A stretch of DNA of 64,000 bases from Mesostigma viride (taxonomy: Eukaryota; Streptophyta; Mesostigmatophyceae; Mesostigmatales; Mesostigmataceae). Where the stretch lies: the NCBI GenBank assembly GCA_009746045.1, contig RPFO01000016.1, positions 183,470 to 247,469 of the forward strand, given 5' to 3'. A program made the translations under genes and the position numbers. The notes under the pieces are model-generated. The model was given only the letters and a program-made list of their open reading frames with translations, had not been told where the DNA came from and made no database searches. How positions within the stretch are numbered: position 1 is the first letter of the stretch; each line of letters begins with the position of its first letter. Of this stretch, positions 23,340 to 33,798 are shown piece after piece.

Positions 23340-23748
23340 AAGAATTTTGTCCTGATTCCGCTACGCGACAGACAGTCAACCGCCACTCATGGGATGCCAA
23401 TCTCCTCGCGCTGATCCGGGCTCTCCCCCCCGGTTTACCTCGCACCTCCTTGCAGAGCTCACTGCCAAGCTCGTAACCCACACCAAAGCCAACTCGAGGC
23501 GCCAGGTCTGATTTCGCAGTCCCCCGCTTCCGTTCAAGTGTCATGGGCAGTTTGACCTTTTTGAATGGGCATTTCTTACTCCGGAACAATGTGCCGAGAC
23601 CCTCTCCTTCTTGGCACAGAGTCGCTACATTACCCTACCTGGCTACTCTGAGACTCTCGATTATGCCACACGGGAAACGTTGCTCACTGAGCCGGTGGAA
23701 TACCAACTTCTCGTTCTTGAAGAGCTAACCCTGCTGCGACGAGAATGA
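23340..23748 (+). pseudogene. Unrecognised coding-like segment with an internal stop
   Basis: Two stretches look like protein. One (about 23360-23505) reads HSWDANLLALIRALPPG and, after a frame change, HLLAELTAKLVTHTKANSRR before a TGA. The next (about 23535-23748) reads CHGQFDLFEWAFLTPEQCAE, then TLSFLAQSRYITLPGY and EYQLLVLEELTLLRRE with a TGA stop. The amino-acid mix is typical of globular protein but no family is recognised. The 14 bp between the stretches cannot be an intron, so I read it as a decayed gene or mobile-element relic. Confidence 0.4.
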
Positions 23749-23869
23749 TTCCCGCGGGATGGGCGTTGCGGGGGGCCTCCGGCGTCTCTTGGCCCTCATG
23801 CGAGTAGCTCCTGGACCATACATATAGATACGCTCATGCGGCGACAGGCTCCCCCTGCGCCATGCACAG

Positions 23870-24028
23870 AAAAGCCCCACCACCACCAAGGATGATGTGA
23901 AAGCGGCCGTCCAAGCTGCGCTGGAGGAGCACATGGCGCTGATGGATGCCCAGCTTGCAGGCCTGACCCCGCCTGACAGCCCCCTCACTGCCCGACAGGA
24001 AACGTCCTCTCTCCCTACAGCTAAGTAG
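23870..24028 (+). CDS. Candidate terminal exon, function unknown
   Basis: After an acceptor CATGCACAG the frame reads KSPTTTKDDVKAAVQAALEE, HMALMDAQLAGLTPPDSPLT and ends QETSSLPTAK with TAG. The helix-like Ala/Leu/Glu composition is convincing, but no upstream exon in phase was found and no domain is recognised. Confidence 0.35.
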   Translation, partial: KSPTTTKDDVKAAVQAALEEHMALMDAQLAGLTPPDSPLTARQETSSLPTAK

Positions 24029-24259
24029 ACAGGAACAGGCAGAGCAGACCTGCGACGGCAGCGAGGAGGAATGCCTGCAAATGTGACCCGGGGCGGTGTG
24101 CATGGGTGGGTGGCACCAGAGAAGTCACGCGATAACTTAGGCTGCGAGGGTAGGTGCACCAAAAAGGCGTGCGCCGGCATCAGGGGGTAACAACAGTACC
24201 TCTCTTCCAAGACGATACCTCCGAGGACGCGCCCCTGCTGTACACAGCCGTCCTGGGAT

Positions 24260-24455
24260 GCTAGTATTAGCACAGCACACACTAGAACCAGCATGGCACA
24301 GACTAGTGCTAGCATAGCACACACTAGTGCTAGCATAGCACACACTAGTACCAGCATGGCACACACTAGTGCTAGCATAGCACGCACTGTTGCCAGCATG
24401 GCAAAGACTAGTGCAAGCATAGCACACACCAGTGCCAGCATAGCACAGACGATGA
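24260..24455. repeat. 21-bp minisatellite (GCTAGCATAGCACACACTAGT)
   Basis: About nine units of AGCATAGCACACACTAGTGC type with T/G and C/T variation. The unit holds partial palindromes ACTAGT and GCTAGC. ORFs in both directions are shadows. Confidence 0.9.
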
Positions 24456-24627
24456 TGATTTCAACACCAGTTCGATCACAATACTCTGAGACAAAATGGG
24501 AGCTCGAGGGAATCATGGTCGGCCCTTGGCTGACGCAACGGGTTCAGGGGCTAGGGTTTGGGGTAGGGTAGGGTGGCAACAGCAAGTAACAAGTGATAAG
24601 AGTGAAGTGGCTGCAATGGCAGCAATG

Positions 24628-24725
24628 TGTGTGTGTGTGTGTGTGTGAGTGAGAGGGTGAGAGGGTGAGAGGGAGAGAGGGAGAGAGGGAGAGTGGGAGA
24701 GAGGGAGAGAGGGGGGGGGGGGGGG

Positions 24726-24818
<93 letters not shown>

Positions 24819-24996
24819 CGAGGGCGAGGGCGAGGGCGAGGGCGAGGGCGAGGGCGAGGGCGAGGGCGAGGGCGAGGGCGAGGGCGAGGGCGAGGGCGAG
24901 GGCGAGGGCGAGGGCGAGGGCGAGGGCGAGGGCGAGGGCGAGGGCGAGGGCGAGGGCGAGGGCGAGGGCGAGGGCAAGGGCGAGGGCAAGGGCGTG
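24628..24996. repeat. Compound microsatellite: (GT)n, (GAGAGG)n, (GA)n, (GGGCGA)n
   Basis: GT repeats at 24628-24647, imperfect GAGAGGG to 24710, poly-G, (GA) about 45 times to 24814, then (GGGCGA) about 27 times to about 24985. It is a stepwise compound purine-rich array. The Arg/Glu, Arg/Ala and Pro/Ser ORFs over it are not genes. Confidence 0.95.
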
Positions 24997-25743
24997 CGCC
25001 AGCGCGAGTATGCGTGCACTAAATGCACAACATATACTAAATGTACAACATCTACCAGGCAGAGAGTTATAAGCTTAGTGAACATAAATACGATACCAAA
25101 AATGGTATAGATAAGTTTCCACCCAGTCACGGATGGTTAGTCAATGACAGGAGCAAAAAGTACTTTGGACTAAGGACTTGCAAAACTTAGCCCTAACCGG
25201 GGGAAGACAAGTGTACAAGACAGAAAACCGTATGTTGCGGGACGGAGAAGACAACTAGTGGAGAACTCGAATAGGTACCCAAAACCGTCCGGTGCAACAT
25301 AACCTTTACACTGACACCAGGCTGTTAGCCGTCATGACTGGATTTGGTCACGCCGCGCCCAATCCTGGAAACTCAGCCGCAGGTTCGGCGAGAAAATTCC
25401 ATTAATTGAAAGATGGGAGGCATGTAGGAGTAGAGATTAGAAATGCGTTCTCGCGCGTGACCGGGGATCGTCCGGTCTCGCGGAAAAAGTGGCGCAGCGC
25501 GAGCAGGTCCATAGTCCCAAACATCGTTGTTAGGCACTTGCACTGTACACCGGGAAGTGGGGCTTATTGCCTTAGGGCGTACGCTTGGGACTGAGCATTT
25601 TGCATGATGTAGGTAAGTTTGTCTGAAAAAAGGCTAACAGGAGGAAAAACACCGAGGAAAAAAGGCTAACACGGATGGTTAGCGACGGATGGTTAGTTGC
25701 CTTGCAAAGTGGTAGGCGGCTGCGTCACAACTTGCATGCATGG
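24997..25743. other. Stretch downstream of the proline-rich protein gene
   Basis: No gene seen. A small duplication GAAAAAAGGCTAACA (25625 and 25657) and CGGATGGTTAG (three copies, 25130, 25672, 25687) is the only structure. It may hold the 3' untranslated region of the minus-strand gene ending at 25744. Confidence 0.4.
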
Positions 25744-27453
25744 TCACTGATCTGCAGACACAAACTGTGCAATATATACCAAGATGATGTTGAGAACAAG
25801 CGGCTTGATTTTCAGTGTGCGGCTAAACCGCGACTTGCCTGGAAGCCACCCGCGAGCGACGTCGCGCCACTGCACGTGATCGTTGCTGTGGGGACACAGG
25901 GCGGGGGAGGAGGTGGGCTGGGGGTGGGGGGAGCGTGGAGGAGGTGGGGAGGGAGGCGGTGGGCGGGGTGGGGAGGCGAGGGTGGAGGTGGACGTGGGCT
26001 GGGTGGTGGTGGCGGCGATGGCGGTGGTGACGGTGGCGGTGGGCGAGGGGTGGCGGCGACGGTGGGGGCGGTGGGGGCGGGCTAGGGGGTGGCGGTGACG
26101 GTGGGGCGGTGGGGGCGGGTTAGGGGGTGGCGGTGATGGTGGGGGCGGTGAGGGGAGGGCGGTGGGGGGAGGGGAGGGCGGTGGAGAGGGTGGGGGAGGG
26201 GGTGGAGATGGGGCGGGCGGTGGGGGGAGAGGGGGAGGGGGGAGGGGCGGGCGGTGGAGGGGGGAGGGGGAGGGGGGGGGCGGGCGGTGGAGGGGGGACG
26301 GCGGAGGGGTGAAGGGGCCGGTGGCGGGCTCGGCACTAAGGGGCCGGCGGGGGGGGCTGGGGCTAGGGGGTGGTGGAGGCGACTTTGGTGGTGGGGGTGA
26401 TGGAGGGGGTGGAGGCGATGGAGGGGGTGGGGGGGATGGAGGGGGTGGGGGCGATGGAGGGGGAGGCCGGGGCGGCGGAGGGGATGTCAATGGGGGTGGA
26501 GATGGGGGTGGAGATGGGGGTGGGGACCGGGGCGGTGGAGGGGATGACAGTGGTGGTGGGGATGGGGGTGGGGACGTGGGTTCTAAGCCAACTGGCGCTG
26601 GGAAGGGTGGGGCGAGGTAGGTGAAGCCGAGGCTGATTAGCAGGTTGTTGTACTGGATCCACATGGGCTCCTCCCCGGCACCTGCAGGGGGCACAAGACG
26701 GTTGGAAAATAGATCCAGTGAATACTGTTCCAAAAACCACTACTAGGGGAGATGGTGCAAGTGTTACACTGGGAGGGGGGCTGTCCATAGTGAGGTAGAA
26801 GGCATGACAGGTACCTGCATTGCCATGAAATAAGGGCTGAAACGCTGGCAATGTAGGGCGCCTACGCGCTAAAAAGCAAGAAACGTACGGGGGTACAGCC
26901 GGTCGCAGTTGCTCATGTTCCGTGAATAAGTCTCCAAAGGGCAGACGTCCACTCCAGGCTCGCAATCGCGTTCGAGCGCGATCAGTTTCGAACGCTGCGA
27001 ACGCCACAAAGAGCAAAGGGAGCGAAATGGAGCGCTTAGGAGGAAAAAGGGCTTGGGGGGGAGGGGAAAAAAGCCGGTAAACGAAGTTCTCAATGGGCGA
27101 GGACCGGAGTTGTCAATATCCACATTGGGAAGGGACCAGGACCACGAACTCACGTATGTTTGTTGGTTATCACGCCAAATCGAGAACATCAAATTTATAC
27201 AGCCGCAAAACTGGGCGTCTGTCATCGACGCTGAAGCTTTCCTCGGACACCGCAGGTTATCATAGCTCTCAACGTCATAGTTAATACATGTCCTGGACCT
27301 GGAAGGCTGTTGAATAAGAGCATCTGCTTTGGTATTCTCGACAAGATCCTGGTAAGTGGCGTCGCAAACTTTGTCGACGCCAGGTTGAGCGGCAACCCCG
27401 AGTAACAAGCATGTTACGGCAATGACTGCCACGAGCGGGCAGTAAGACCCCAT
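25744..27453 (-). CDS. Secreted SPPP-type hydroxyproline-rich wall glycoprotein
   Basis: Three exons on the minus strand, 27453-27154, 26994-26889 and 26681-25744, join in phase (300, 106 and 938 bp) to 447 codons plus TGA. Donors are ATAC|GTGAGT and CCCCC|GTACGT, acceptors GTTCGCAG and CCCCTGCAG. The product starts with a signal peptide (MGSYCPLVAVIAVTCLLLG, then VAAQP). A Cys-containing domain of about 150 residues follows (CDATYQDLVENTKADALIQQ, FCGCINLMFSIW, MSNCDRLYP, MWIQYNNLLISLGFTYLAP), then a long Pro/Ser rod rich in [12 protein letters not shown] and SPPPPPSP. Ser-Pro-Pro rods are prolyl-hydroxylated and arabinosylated in algal and plant wall proteins. The Cys domain could be pherophorin-like but I cannot confirm it. 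The last 60 residues after the rod (KPLVLNIILVYIAQF) are less sure and may be read-through of a further intron. Confidence 0.78.
25905..26580. repeat. G-rich low-complexity DNA encoding the SPPP rod
   Basis: The plus strand is almost pure GGGGGTGG/GGCGGTGG. On the minus strand it is the proline-rich coding exon. Plus-strand Gly-rich ORFs are shadows. Confidence 0.8.
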
Positions 27454-28572
27454 GGACGTAATTCGTGCCCACCCGCTGAAAAGCGGGCCCAGCTACAGGC
27501 AGGCCAGGCTCAGGTGGCCAATGGATCGGGCACGCACCGACGCTTTGCTAGCTCAGCGCCTCGCTGCCAAATCCGCCTGGCTCATCACCGTTCCCGTGCC
27601 CCGATCCAGCACGTACGGGGACGAGCTAAATGACTAATGGCTCCCGGCACACCGGACCGAGATGTCAATGGCGGAGTCTAAATGGCTTCAGAGGGGGATA
27701 TGTGTCTTGCTGGGGCATACCGCATACGGCATACGTTGCCCCGCTCCCGCTTCAGGCAGCGCTTCCGGCTTGGGGCTCGCGATCCTCACCAGGTAAGCGG
27801 TCCGGTCGTTAAGATCTGGTCACCTGGTCACGAGGCGAGCAACGTGCCGATACCCGAAGACTCCTCGCACGGTGAACAGGTTGGCAGATGCTTTCAGAGT
27901 GGAATCTGGGTTTAACAAAGATGTATCTTCGTTTTATACCTTTTATTGAAGCCCTGGAGATTACGGTCGCCCGTCTGATTTTGACGGTGACAGTGCCTCT
28001 GAAGGTTACGTACTGGATCGCTTCATCGGTTGCCACGTCCGCCCTCTGTTGACTTCCAGCTTGGTGACCGTGGTGACTGGTACCGTTGGTTTAGCAATAA
28101 TTAGCCAGCCCGTAGCCCTATGCCCCTATCTCGTGAACTGTCTGTCTGTCTGTATCTACTAGTTCGCTCTCTAGAGCGACTTTACTATTTAGTCCTCGTT
28201 TACTGTTTTATATGTGTCAGTTGTAGGCACTTCGGTCAGTTCGGGCGGCAGCAAAAATAATGAACACCCTCAGCTTGCCTTCAGCTCTCAATTCTCATAG
28301 GTCATTAGCCGTCGGTATCTAGACACTGATCGGTAACCAGATCTGAGAACTCGGTTCTCGGGCCAAAAGAAGAAACCATTGACGGCTAAACTGAAAGCTA
28401 GTGGTGGGTGGGGCGGGCATGCGGATTTATTATTTAATTATGGGAGCAGAATAACACGCCTGAAGCAAATGCAAGGCCGGTGGGTTCTGGCAACCCACGG
28501 AGCTCGTACTTTCAGTTTGTGCTTGGCTTCATCTTACCTGGGCAATTCGGCGGGAAACCGATTAGGCAATAT
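27454..28572. other. Upstream region of the wall-protein gene; no further gene seen
   Basis: Probably includes the promoter of the minus-strand gene, but no TATA-like box could be chosen over background. AGGT and CAGGTAAG occur at 27790, a donor-like site without a convincing exon. Confidence 0.4.
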
Positions 28573-28662
28573 CAAGGAGACAACCAGCGCAGGCCAGAAA
28601 TCGGGAGAGTGCGGGCTGACCATGGTAGCTCGATGAGCCTGCCGTTATCCGCTTGTCCGCCA
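28573..28662 (-). mobile_element. 3' end fragment of the YIDD retroelement
   Basis: CAAGGAGACAACCAGCGCAG, CCAGAAATCGGGAGA and CCATGGTAGCTCGA match the ends of the elements at 36054 and (opposite strand) 30736. Only about 90 bp remain. Confidence 0.75.
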
Positions 28663-28978
28663 ACAGGCAATATGCCCGCTGGCCCAAACTGACCCGATTA
28701 GACCCCGAATTACGCCAGCTCGGATTTCTGTGACGCCGGCCGTAAGCTGCCGCAGTTCTGTCAGGCCAGCATTAGCTAGCGTTGTTCTGCAGTGCGGCAA
28801 AACTTCTCAGGGGGGATTCCCTCGACATTGCTTGTTAGATCTTTTATGGGTTGTTTCGTCTTTACGTTTTTTCGGCTTTTATTGCGAGCAGGGAACCGAA
28901 AATGGTTTCGATGTGGCCGACCACAGGGAAGGCGGCCAGGCGGATCCGTCCAGGCAGGGCCTTCCCGCCCGGCCAGTG

Positions 28979-29335
28979 ATTAATTAATTAATTGATTAAT
29001 TAGGAACATAACTCCGTTGGGAGTAAATGTAGCACATATCCCAGAGAAGGGGCATATGGCTTTTAATACATTCTAAGCTACTTCTTGCAAGGGTGGGAAT
29101 GTACATGACACTTGCTCGAGGTGCACCAGGGCACCTGAACCCCCATGATCTATCAAGCTAAGGAGCCTGTCATGGGGAGGGAAGATCAACATGGCTATAC
29201 AAAGCTAAGGCATGGCTTCTCAGCAAAGAGTGGCTCTCTGCGTAGTCACAGCATAACTAAATAATAAAGCTAGGCATCATCTGGTGTGTGGCGCGCCATG
29301 GGCACACTTGTACATACATGACCAATTAATGTTCA
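28979..29335 (-). mobile_element. Retroposon family C, copy 1
   Basis: Minus-strand element: an AATT tail (28979-29003), the 3' hairpin ACTCCCAACGGAGT (opposite strand), TGCTACATTTACTCCC, and a body AAGGGGCATATGGCTTTTAA to AGTGGCTCTCTGCG. Copy 2 begins at 29361. No coding capacity was seen. The tail region resembles LINE-B (ATGTAGCACATAT in both), so C may be a non-coding part or derivative of a LINE. Confidence 0.7.
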
Positions 29336-29593
29336 TAAATCAGCTGGTATAGTGCCTATAGTAATTAATTAATTAATTATCAACATCGCTCCGTTGGGAG
29401 TCAATGTAGCGCATATCCCTGAGAAGGGGCATATGGCTTTTAATACATCCTAGGCTACTTCATGCAAGGGTGGGAATGTAAGCTACCCTTGCTCTAGGTG
29501 CACCAGGGCACCTGCACCCTCATGGTCTATCACGCTATGCCCGGGTAAGGGGGGGAGCATGCCTGTGAGGGAGGAAGATCAGCATGGCTATAC

Positions 29594-30180
29594 AGAGTGT
29601 GAGGGAGAATCTCATTGCCTCAAACGATGATGTTCTCATCAGGCGTTTTATCCATACATGTCGATACATTGATGATGTCATCGCTTTCGACAACCCTGAT
29701 TTCGCAACCCATTTGTATATCACCGCTGGTCTGCCTGGCATCTACCCGCAAGCGTCCCTCACATTAAAGCTCACGTCGGAGGATACTCATTGCAATTACC
29801 TCGATCTTAACATTACCCATAACAAGAAGGGCTGGCGTACGGCTATCTATGATAAGCGCAAGGATCCTAAATACCAGCAAATTCCTTTTATTCGTTACCC
29901 CGATATTCACAGTCTCCTTTCCCACACAGCAAAATATGGTGTTGTTCTTTCTCAGTTACATCGTTTTTCCCGTCTTTGTTCTTATCGTGTTGATTTCATC
30001 ACGACTCTTGTTGAACTCTTGCAGCGTTTATTGGTCAAAGACTATGACCGAGCCATTATGCTCCGTCAAGTCCGATGTTTTTTGCAACGTCACCCACATC
30101 TGTTCGGTGCTGCCCCTTGGCACAAGCTCTACAAACAGGTCGTGGACCGGCTGGATCGCATAGTATCTCCGCACATCTGA
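29594..30180 (+). pseudogene. Reverse transcriptase C-terminal half (YIDD type, Penelope-like or related)
   Basis: The frame carries the RT catalytic box CRYIDDVIAFDN, then YPQASLTLKLTSED, NYLDLNITHNKKGW, YDKRKDPKYQQIPFIRYPDI and YGVVLSQLHRFSRLC, ending IVSPHI with a stop. This order (YIDD, YLDL, YDKR, YGVxxSQLxRxxRxC) is found in a widespread group of algal and invertebrate retroelement RTs close to Penelope-like elements. No GIY-YIG nuclease or integrase is visible, so the class stays open. The palm N-terminal half (fingers, first catalytic Asp) is missing through 5' truncation, although the remaining frame is intact. Confidence 0.75.
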
Positions 30181-30736
30181 ACCCTGTGATGCCAGATCTC
30201 CTTTGCGGCCGTTCCGAGCTTGGCACTGGATTCGTTGTCCACATCGTCGCGTCGCTGCCGCAACACGATGTTTTCTGGCATCCGCGGGCTTTTGGTTCCC
30301 GCCGCACATTTGAAAGTGCTGTCCTCCGGCTTTTTGCCTTTGCACCGTGTGCAGTTCTTGGACGTTTGGAATCATGGCATGGCTAACGTGATGACTGACT
30401 AGCTAGACCTTTTCAGTGGTTTTCCATTTGCGGGTATTTCCTCGTAAATGGTGGGAGAGCGATCGCAGCAATGGTGCTCACCACTAGACACTCCCGGCCA
30501 GTTAGGCTAGAAACACACGCCCTGATCAAGCATGCTGTTTCCGGCCCCACCGTCTAGGTCATCTAGTCGCTCCACACGTAAGCCAGCCATAATTTCAATG
30601 CACAAGGATACACATTTCCATCACCATTCATCTTCATCATCCTGAACGACTCGAAAACGCGGAAAAGATAACGGCAGGCTCGAGCTACCATGGTCCGGAT
30701 TCTCCCGATTTCTGGCCTGCGCTGGTTGTCTCTTTG
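29594..30736 (+). mobile_element. YIDD reverse-transcriptase retroelement, 5'-truncated
   Basis: Begins inside its coding region and ends GGTTGTCTCTTTG before ATAC. A 533-bp copy in the other orientation lies at 36054-36586 and a 90-bp one at 28573. ATAC (in element orientation) flanks both larger copies, at 29590-29593/30737-30740 and as GTAT at 36050-36053/36587-36590. Confidence 0.8.
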
Positions 30737-30900
30737 ATACAAGAGCTAGGACATGGCTTCTCGACAGAGAGCATCTCTCTGCATGGCATAGCATGGCTAA
30801 ATTCTTAATGCAACATCCATGGGGGGGTCCCATTATAGGCATGGCTTGGCTAAACATAGCCAGGGCGTAGCATGGCTGTACTAGGCTATGGCTGGTTGTG

Positions 30901-31018
30901 GACCGTGCGTTGGCGGCACGTGACTAGGTGTGTTGGCACAGCTAGGTTGCAAATAGTCTAGGCATGGCTGCCTTAGCGGCAGTGACGCCAAGGGTTACAA
31001 TCTAGGGCTATTGCTATT
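30901..31018. other. Short spacer of CATGGCT-rich DNA
   Basis: GGCATGGCT and TAGCATGGCT recur many times between 30770 and 30980, probably the degenerate 5' part of family C. No gene. Confidence 0.4.
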
Positions 31019-31727
31019 CTAGCCCGCTGGGGGCGTCCACATCTTGTGGTTGATCATCAGGTCCCCGCCCCTGGCCGGGCCCACTTCAAATGTTCCGCCG
31101 TCCAAGCCAAGTGTGTGACACTTTTGGTCGTTTTTCGCAAAAAAAAAATAAAATTTCGCACGAGTTCGCGTGATTTTCGCGTGATTTTCGCAAAATTTTC
31201 ACACATTTTCGCACGATTTCGCACGATTTCGCACAATTTTGCATGATTTCGCACAATTTCGCATGGATTTCAACCAAGGGTCGTTTTGGGGAGTGACGTT
31301 TGACAAAATTTCGCATGAATTCACACACGTTGTGCACATCAAAATTTTTTACCGTCGACATTTTTCACATGAAATTTCGCACAATTTCAGCAAATTTCGC
31401 ACAAATTCGCACGATTTCAGCAAATTTCACACGATTTCAGCATTTGCTTGAATTTCGCACAATTTCGCACGATTTCGCACGACGAATCACTCTGCAGAGT
31501 GACGATCGTCGAAAAAGTCAAAAAAACGACCAAAAGTGTCACACTTTTCGGAACATTTGAAGTGGGCCCGGCCCCCTCCAGTACACCTTGGGCTTCTGGG
31601 GGTCCTGCTTATGGCGGAGGTATTCCGGCCACAGGTCGCGTCGCTGCTGTTGCTGAGCGGGGGTGAGGTCGTCATCCAGCGTCCAGGTGAGGTCGTGCCT
31701 ATAGTAGGCGTGCATGTACAAGGCCAC
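31019..31727 (-). pseudogene. L1-type ORF1p C-terminal domain, copy 2, split by a foldback element
   Basis: Minus strand: LDDDLTPAQQQQRRDLWPEY, KVYWRG, then (after removing 31073-31573) GDLMINHKMWTPPAG and a stop at 31021-31019. The DDLTPxQxxxRxxLWPxY...VYWxG pattern is the C-terminal domain of L1 ORF1-type RNA-binding proteins. It is a tandem partial duplicate of the copy at 31815-32280. Confidence 0.6.
31073..31573. mobile_element. Foldback element with TTTCGCACGA tandem repeats
   Basis: Perfect inverted termini GGCCGGGCCCACTTCAAATG plus TTCCG, followed on both sides by GTGTGACACTTTTGGTCG. The 4-bp CCCT flanks both ends (31069-31072, 31574-31577). The interior is a degenerate 10-11 bp repeat (ATTTCGCACGA, ATTTCGCACAA, ATTTCAGCAA). 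No coding capacity. It interrupts the ORF1p relic. Confidence 0.82.
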
Positions 31728-31814
31728 TGTCTAACTATTCTACACTACTACTGCTGTATTCCCCTAAGCTGGGGCATCTGGAGTCGTTGGGGCCGCGGTG
31801 CTCGCTGGGGTCGC

Positions 31815-32290
31815 GTGCTAGGGCTTGTGGCCGACGTAGATGGCCGCCCCCTTCCAGTACACCCGCTGTCCCGCCTTGGTCTGCCGGAGCTGGAGGTAGG
31901 TCGGCCATAGCTCCCGTCGCCGTTGTTGCTGCACCGGGGTCAAGTCGTCGTCCACGGTGAAGGGAGTGTTCTCGAGCCGCTTGCGGCGTTTGAGAAACGA
32001 AAACTTGTCCGCTGGGCTCTTAAATATGTGAAGAAGCGGGGGCACCCCTGCCTTACCCCGCGCGCGGGGAAGGCGGTGGGCGGCCAGCTTAATCTCACCA
32101 AGAAGGCCCTTGCGATCAAGGATTTTGCTCTCAAACGCACGTGCAAGCTTCTCGGAGCTTTCACCTTCCTCCAGGTCGAAGTTCTTGAGTATGGCGTTAA
32201 GGCTGCGTTTGGCGAGCTCGGCCTCCTCGTGAAGGTCGAGCTTCTGCTGCTAGAGCTGTGCTGCAACGGCGGAGGTGGTGGAGGTGGTGT
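31815..32290 (-). pseudogene. L1-type ORF1p relic, copy 1 (coiled coil, RNA-binding, C-terminal domain)
   Basis: Minus strand from about 32280: a coiled-coil-like LDLHEEAELAKRSLNAILKN and DLEEGESSEKLARAFESKIL, then after a frame change FLKRRKRLENTPFTVDDDLT, PVQQQRRRELWPTYLQLRQT and RVYWKGAAIYVGHKP. The order coiled coil, RRM-like part, C-terminal domain is that of L1 ORF1p, which coats LINE RNA. Truncated at the N-terminus and frame-shifted, so inactive. Confidence 0.55.
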
Positions 32291-32307
32291 GTTGCTTACG
32301 GCCAGTG

Positions 32308-32395
32308 ATTAAATTATAAATTAAATTAAATTATAACATGCCTCCGTTGCATGGGAGATCATGTAGCACATATTCCTTGAAGGATGGGTGGAGCT
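32308..32395 (-). mobile_element. LINE-B 3' end, tail-only insertion (minus)
   Basis: (AAATT)n tail, then CATGCCTCCGTTGCATGGGA and GATCATGTAGCACATATTCC; the hairpin loop carries a 4-bp insertion. It abuts a plus-strand LINE-B body. Confidence 0.78.
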
Positions 32396-33156
32396 GGCTG
32401 GAGCCTGACACCGCCGACGATGTGGACACCCGCATCGGCCTGGCCTGGGCTAGGCTTTGTTCGCTCAACACCTACTGGCGCTCCAAGGGCCTGGGCGACC
32501 ACCGCAAGCGCATGCTCTTCAAGGTCCTCGTCCTCACGGTGCTCACGTATGGCGCCGAGGCGTGGACACTCACACCCACACTGGCAGCTAGGCTAGACGG
32601 CACATGTGCAGTTCACAGGATGCTCCGACAGGTCCTGAACGTAGGGTTTTCCAAGCGCCCGTCATCAGAGTCTTTGTATCAGGGCATGCCTCGTATTTGG
32701 ACGAGATTAGACAGCGTAGGATAGCATTTGTAGGACACCTTGCTCGCACTAGCCAGGTCGACACCGCCCTTGGTCTAGCTGGCAGGCCCCCAGCGGCTTG
32801 GCCAGCCAGGGCGGCACATTCTGACCTGGCCTGGCCCCAAGGACATTCCCAAAAAGGTAGGGAAACATGTCACGAACTACGTACAGATGTTGCTGGATGA
32901 CCTACTGGTCCCAGCCCAGTTTGAATACCGCATCCACTCTCTCTCCCTTCTTTGGACTGCCATGCAGAACAAGACGCGGTGGCAGAAGATATTGTCAAGG
33001 CTCACACGCCCGACCCTGTGGGCAAACCCCCTCCCCCCAAGAGGAGGAGGCGTTTTGACGAGTAGGGCAGTTAGGATTTTTCTAGACTAGGTAGATTAGC
33101 GTTAGGATAGAACTAGATTACGCGGCTCTCTCCTTTCCACCACCATCAAGGAATAT
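32396..33156 (+). pseudogene. LINE-B RT C-terminal part, copy 1 (plus)
   Basis: Encodes in shifting frames DTADDVDTRIGLAWARL, KVLVLTVLTYGAEAWTL, MLRQVLNVGFSKRPSSESLY, RRIAFVGHLARTSQVD and LLWTAMQNKTRWQKI, the post-RT part of a non-LTR polymerase, homologous to LINE-A (LTYGAETWTL, RRLQLVGHLART). The 3' end is interrupted at CATCAAGGAATAT by another LINE-B and resumes at 33799. Confidence 0.8.
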
Positions 33157-33798
33157 TAAAAAATTAAATTAAATTATAACATGCCTCCGTGGGGAGGTCA
33201 TGTAGCACATATTTCATGATGGATGGGGTGGAGGAAGCCGCGTGATCGAACTATCCTAACTCTATCTAGAAAATCCTAACTGCACTACTCATCAAAACGC
33301 CTCCTCCGCTTGGGGGGAGGTGGCTTGCCCACAGGGTCGGGCGTGTGTGCCTTGACAATCTTCTTCCACCGCTCCTTGTCCTGCATGGCAGTCCAAAGAG
33401 GGGAGAGAGAGTGGATGCGGTGCTCAAACTGGGCTGGGACCACGAGGTCGTCCAGCAGCATCTGAACGTAGTTGGTGACAGGTTTCCCTACCCTTTTGGG
33501 AATGTCCTTGGGGCCAGGCCAGGTCAGAATGTGCCGCCCTGGCTGTCCAAGCCGCTGGGGGCCGGCCAGACCAAGGGTGGTGTCGACCTGGCTGGTGCGT
33601 GCAAGGTGTCCTACAAATGCTATCCTACGCTGTCTAATCTCGTCCGAAACACGAGGCATGCCATGATACAGAGACTCTGATGACGGACGCTCGGAAAAAC
33701 CTACATTAAGGACCTGCCGGAGCATCCTGTAAACTGTGCCGTCGAGCCGAGCTGCCAGCTTGGGGGGGAGGGTCCACGCCTCGGCGCCATACGTGAAT
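33157..33798 (-). pseudogene. LINE-B RT C-terminal part, copy 2 (minus), inserted in copy 1
   Basis: Open over 146 codons on the minus strand (33725-33285): MLRQVLNVGFSERPSSESLY, RRIAFVGHLARTSQVDTTLG, LVVPAQFEHRIHSLSPLWTA and the end PPPKRRRRFDE. The 13-bp CATCAAGGAATAT is duplicated at 33144-33156 and 33799-33811, both within copy 1's terminal region. It is the best preserved of the LINE-B ends. Confidence 0.85.

Larger units (their letters stand above)
29361..30900 (-). mobile_element. Retroposon family C, copy 2, split by a retroelement
   Basis: Left part 29361-29593 and right part 30741 to about 30900 align in order with copy 1 (GAAGATCAACATGGCTATAC joined to AAGCTAAGGCATGGCTTCTC there). 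The intervening 1143 bp is the YIDD element, flanked by ATAC on both sides. Confidence 0.75.

Noticed and set aside
24513-25130. 205-codon Ser/Pro-rich minus-strand ORF as a wall protein
   Set aside because: Entirely from the GGGCGA and GA microsatellites; no signal peptide or intron support.
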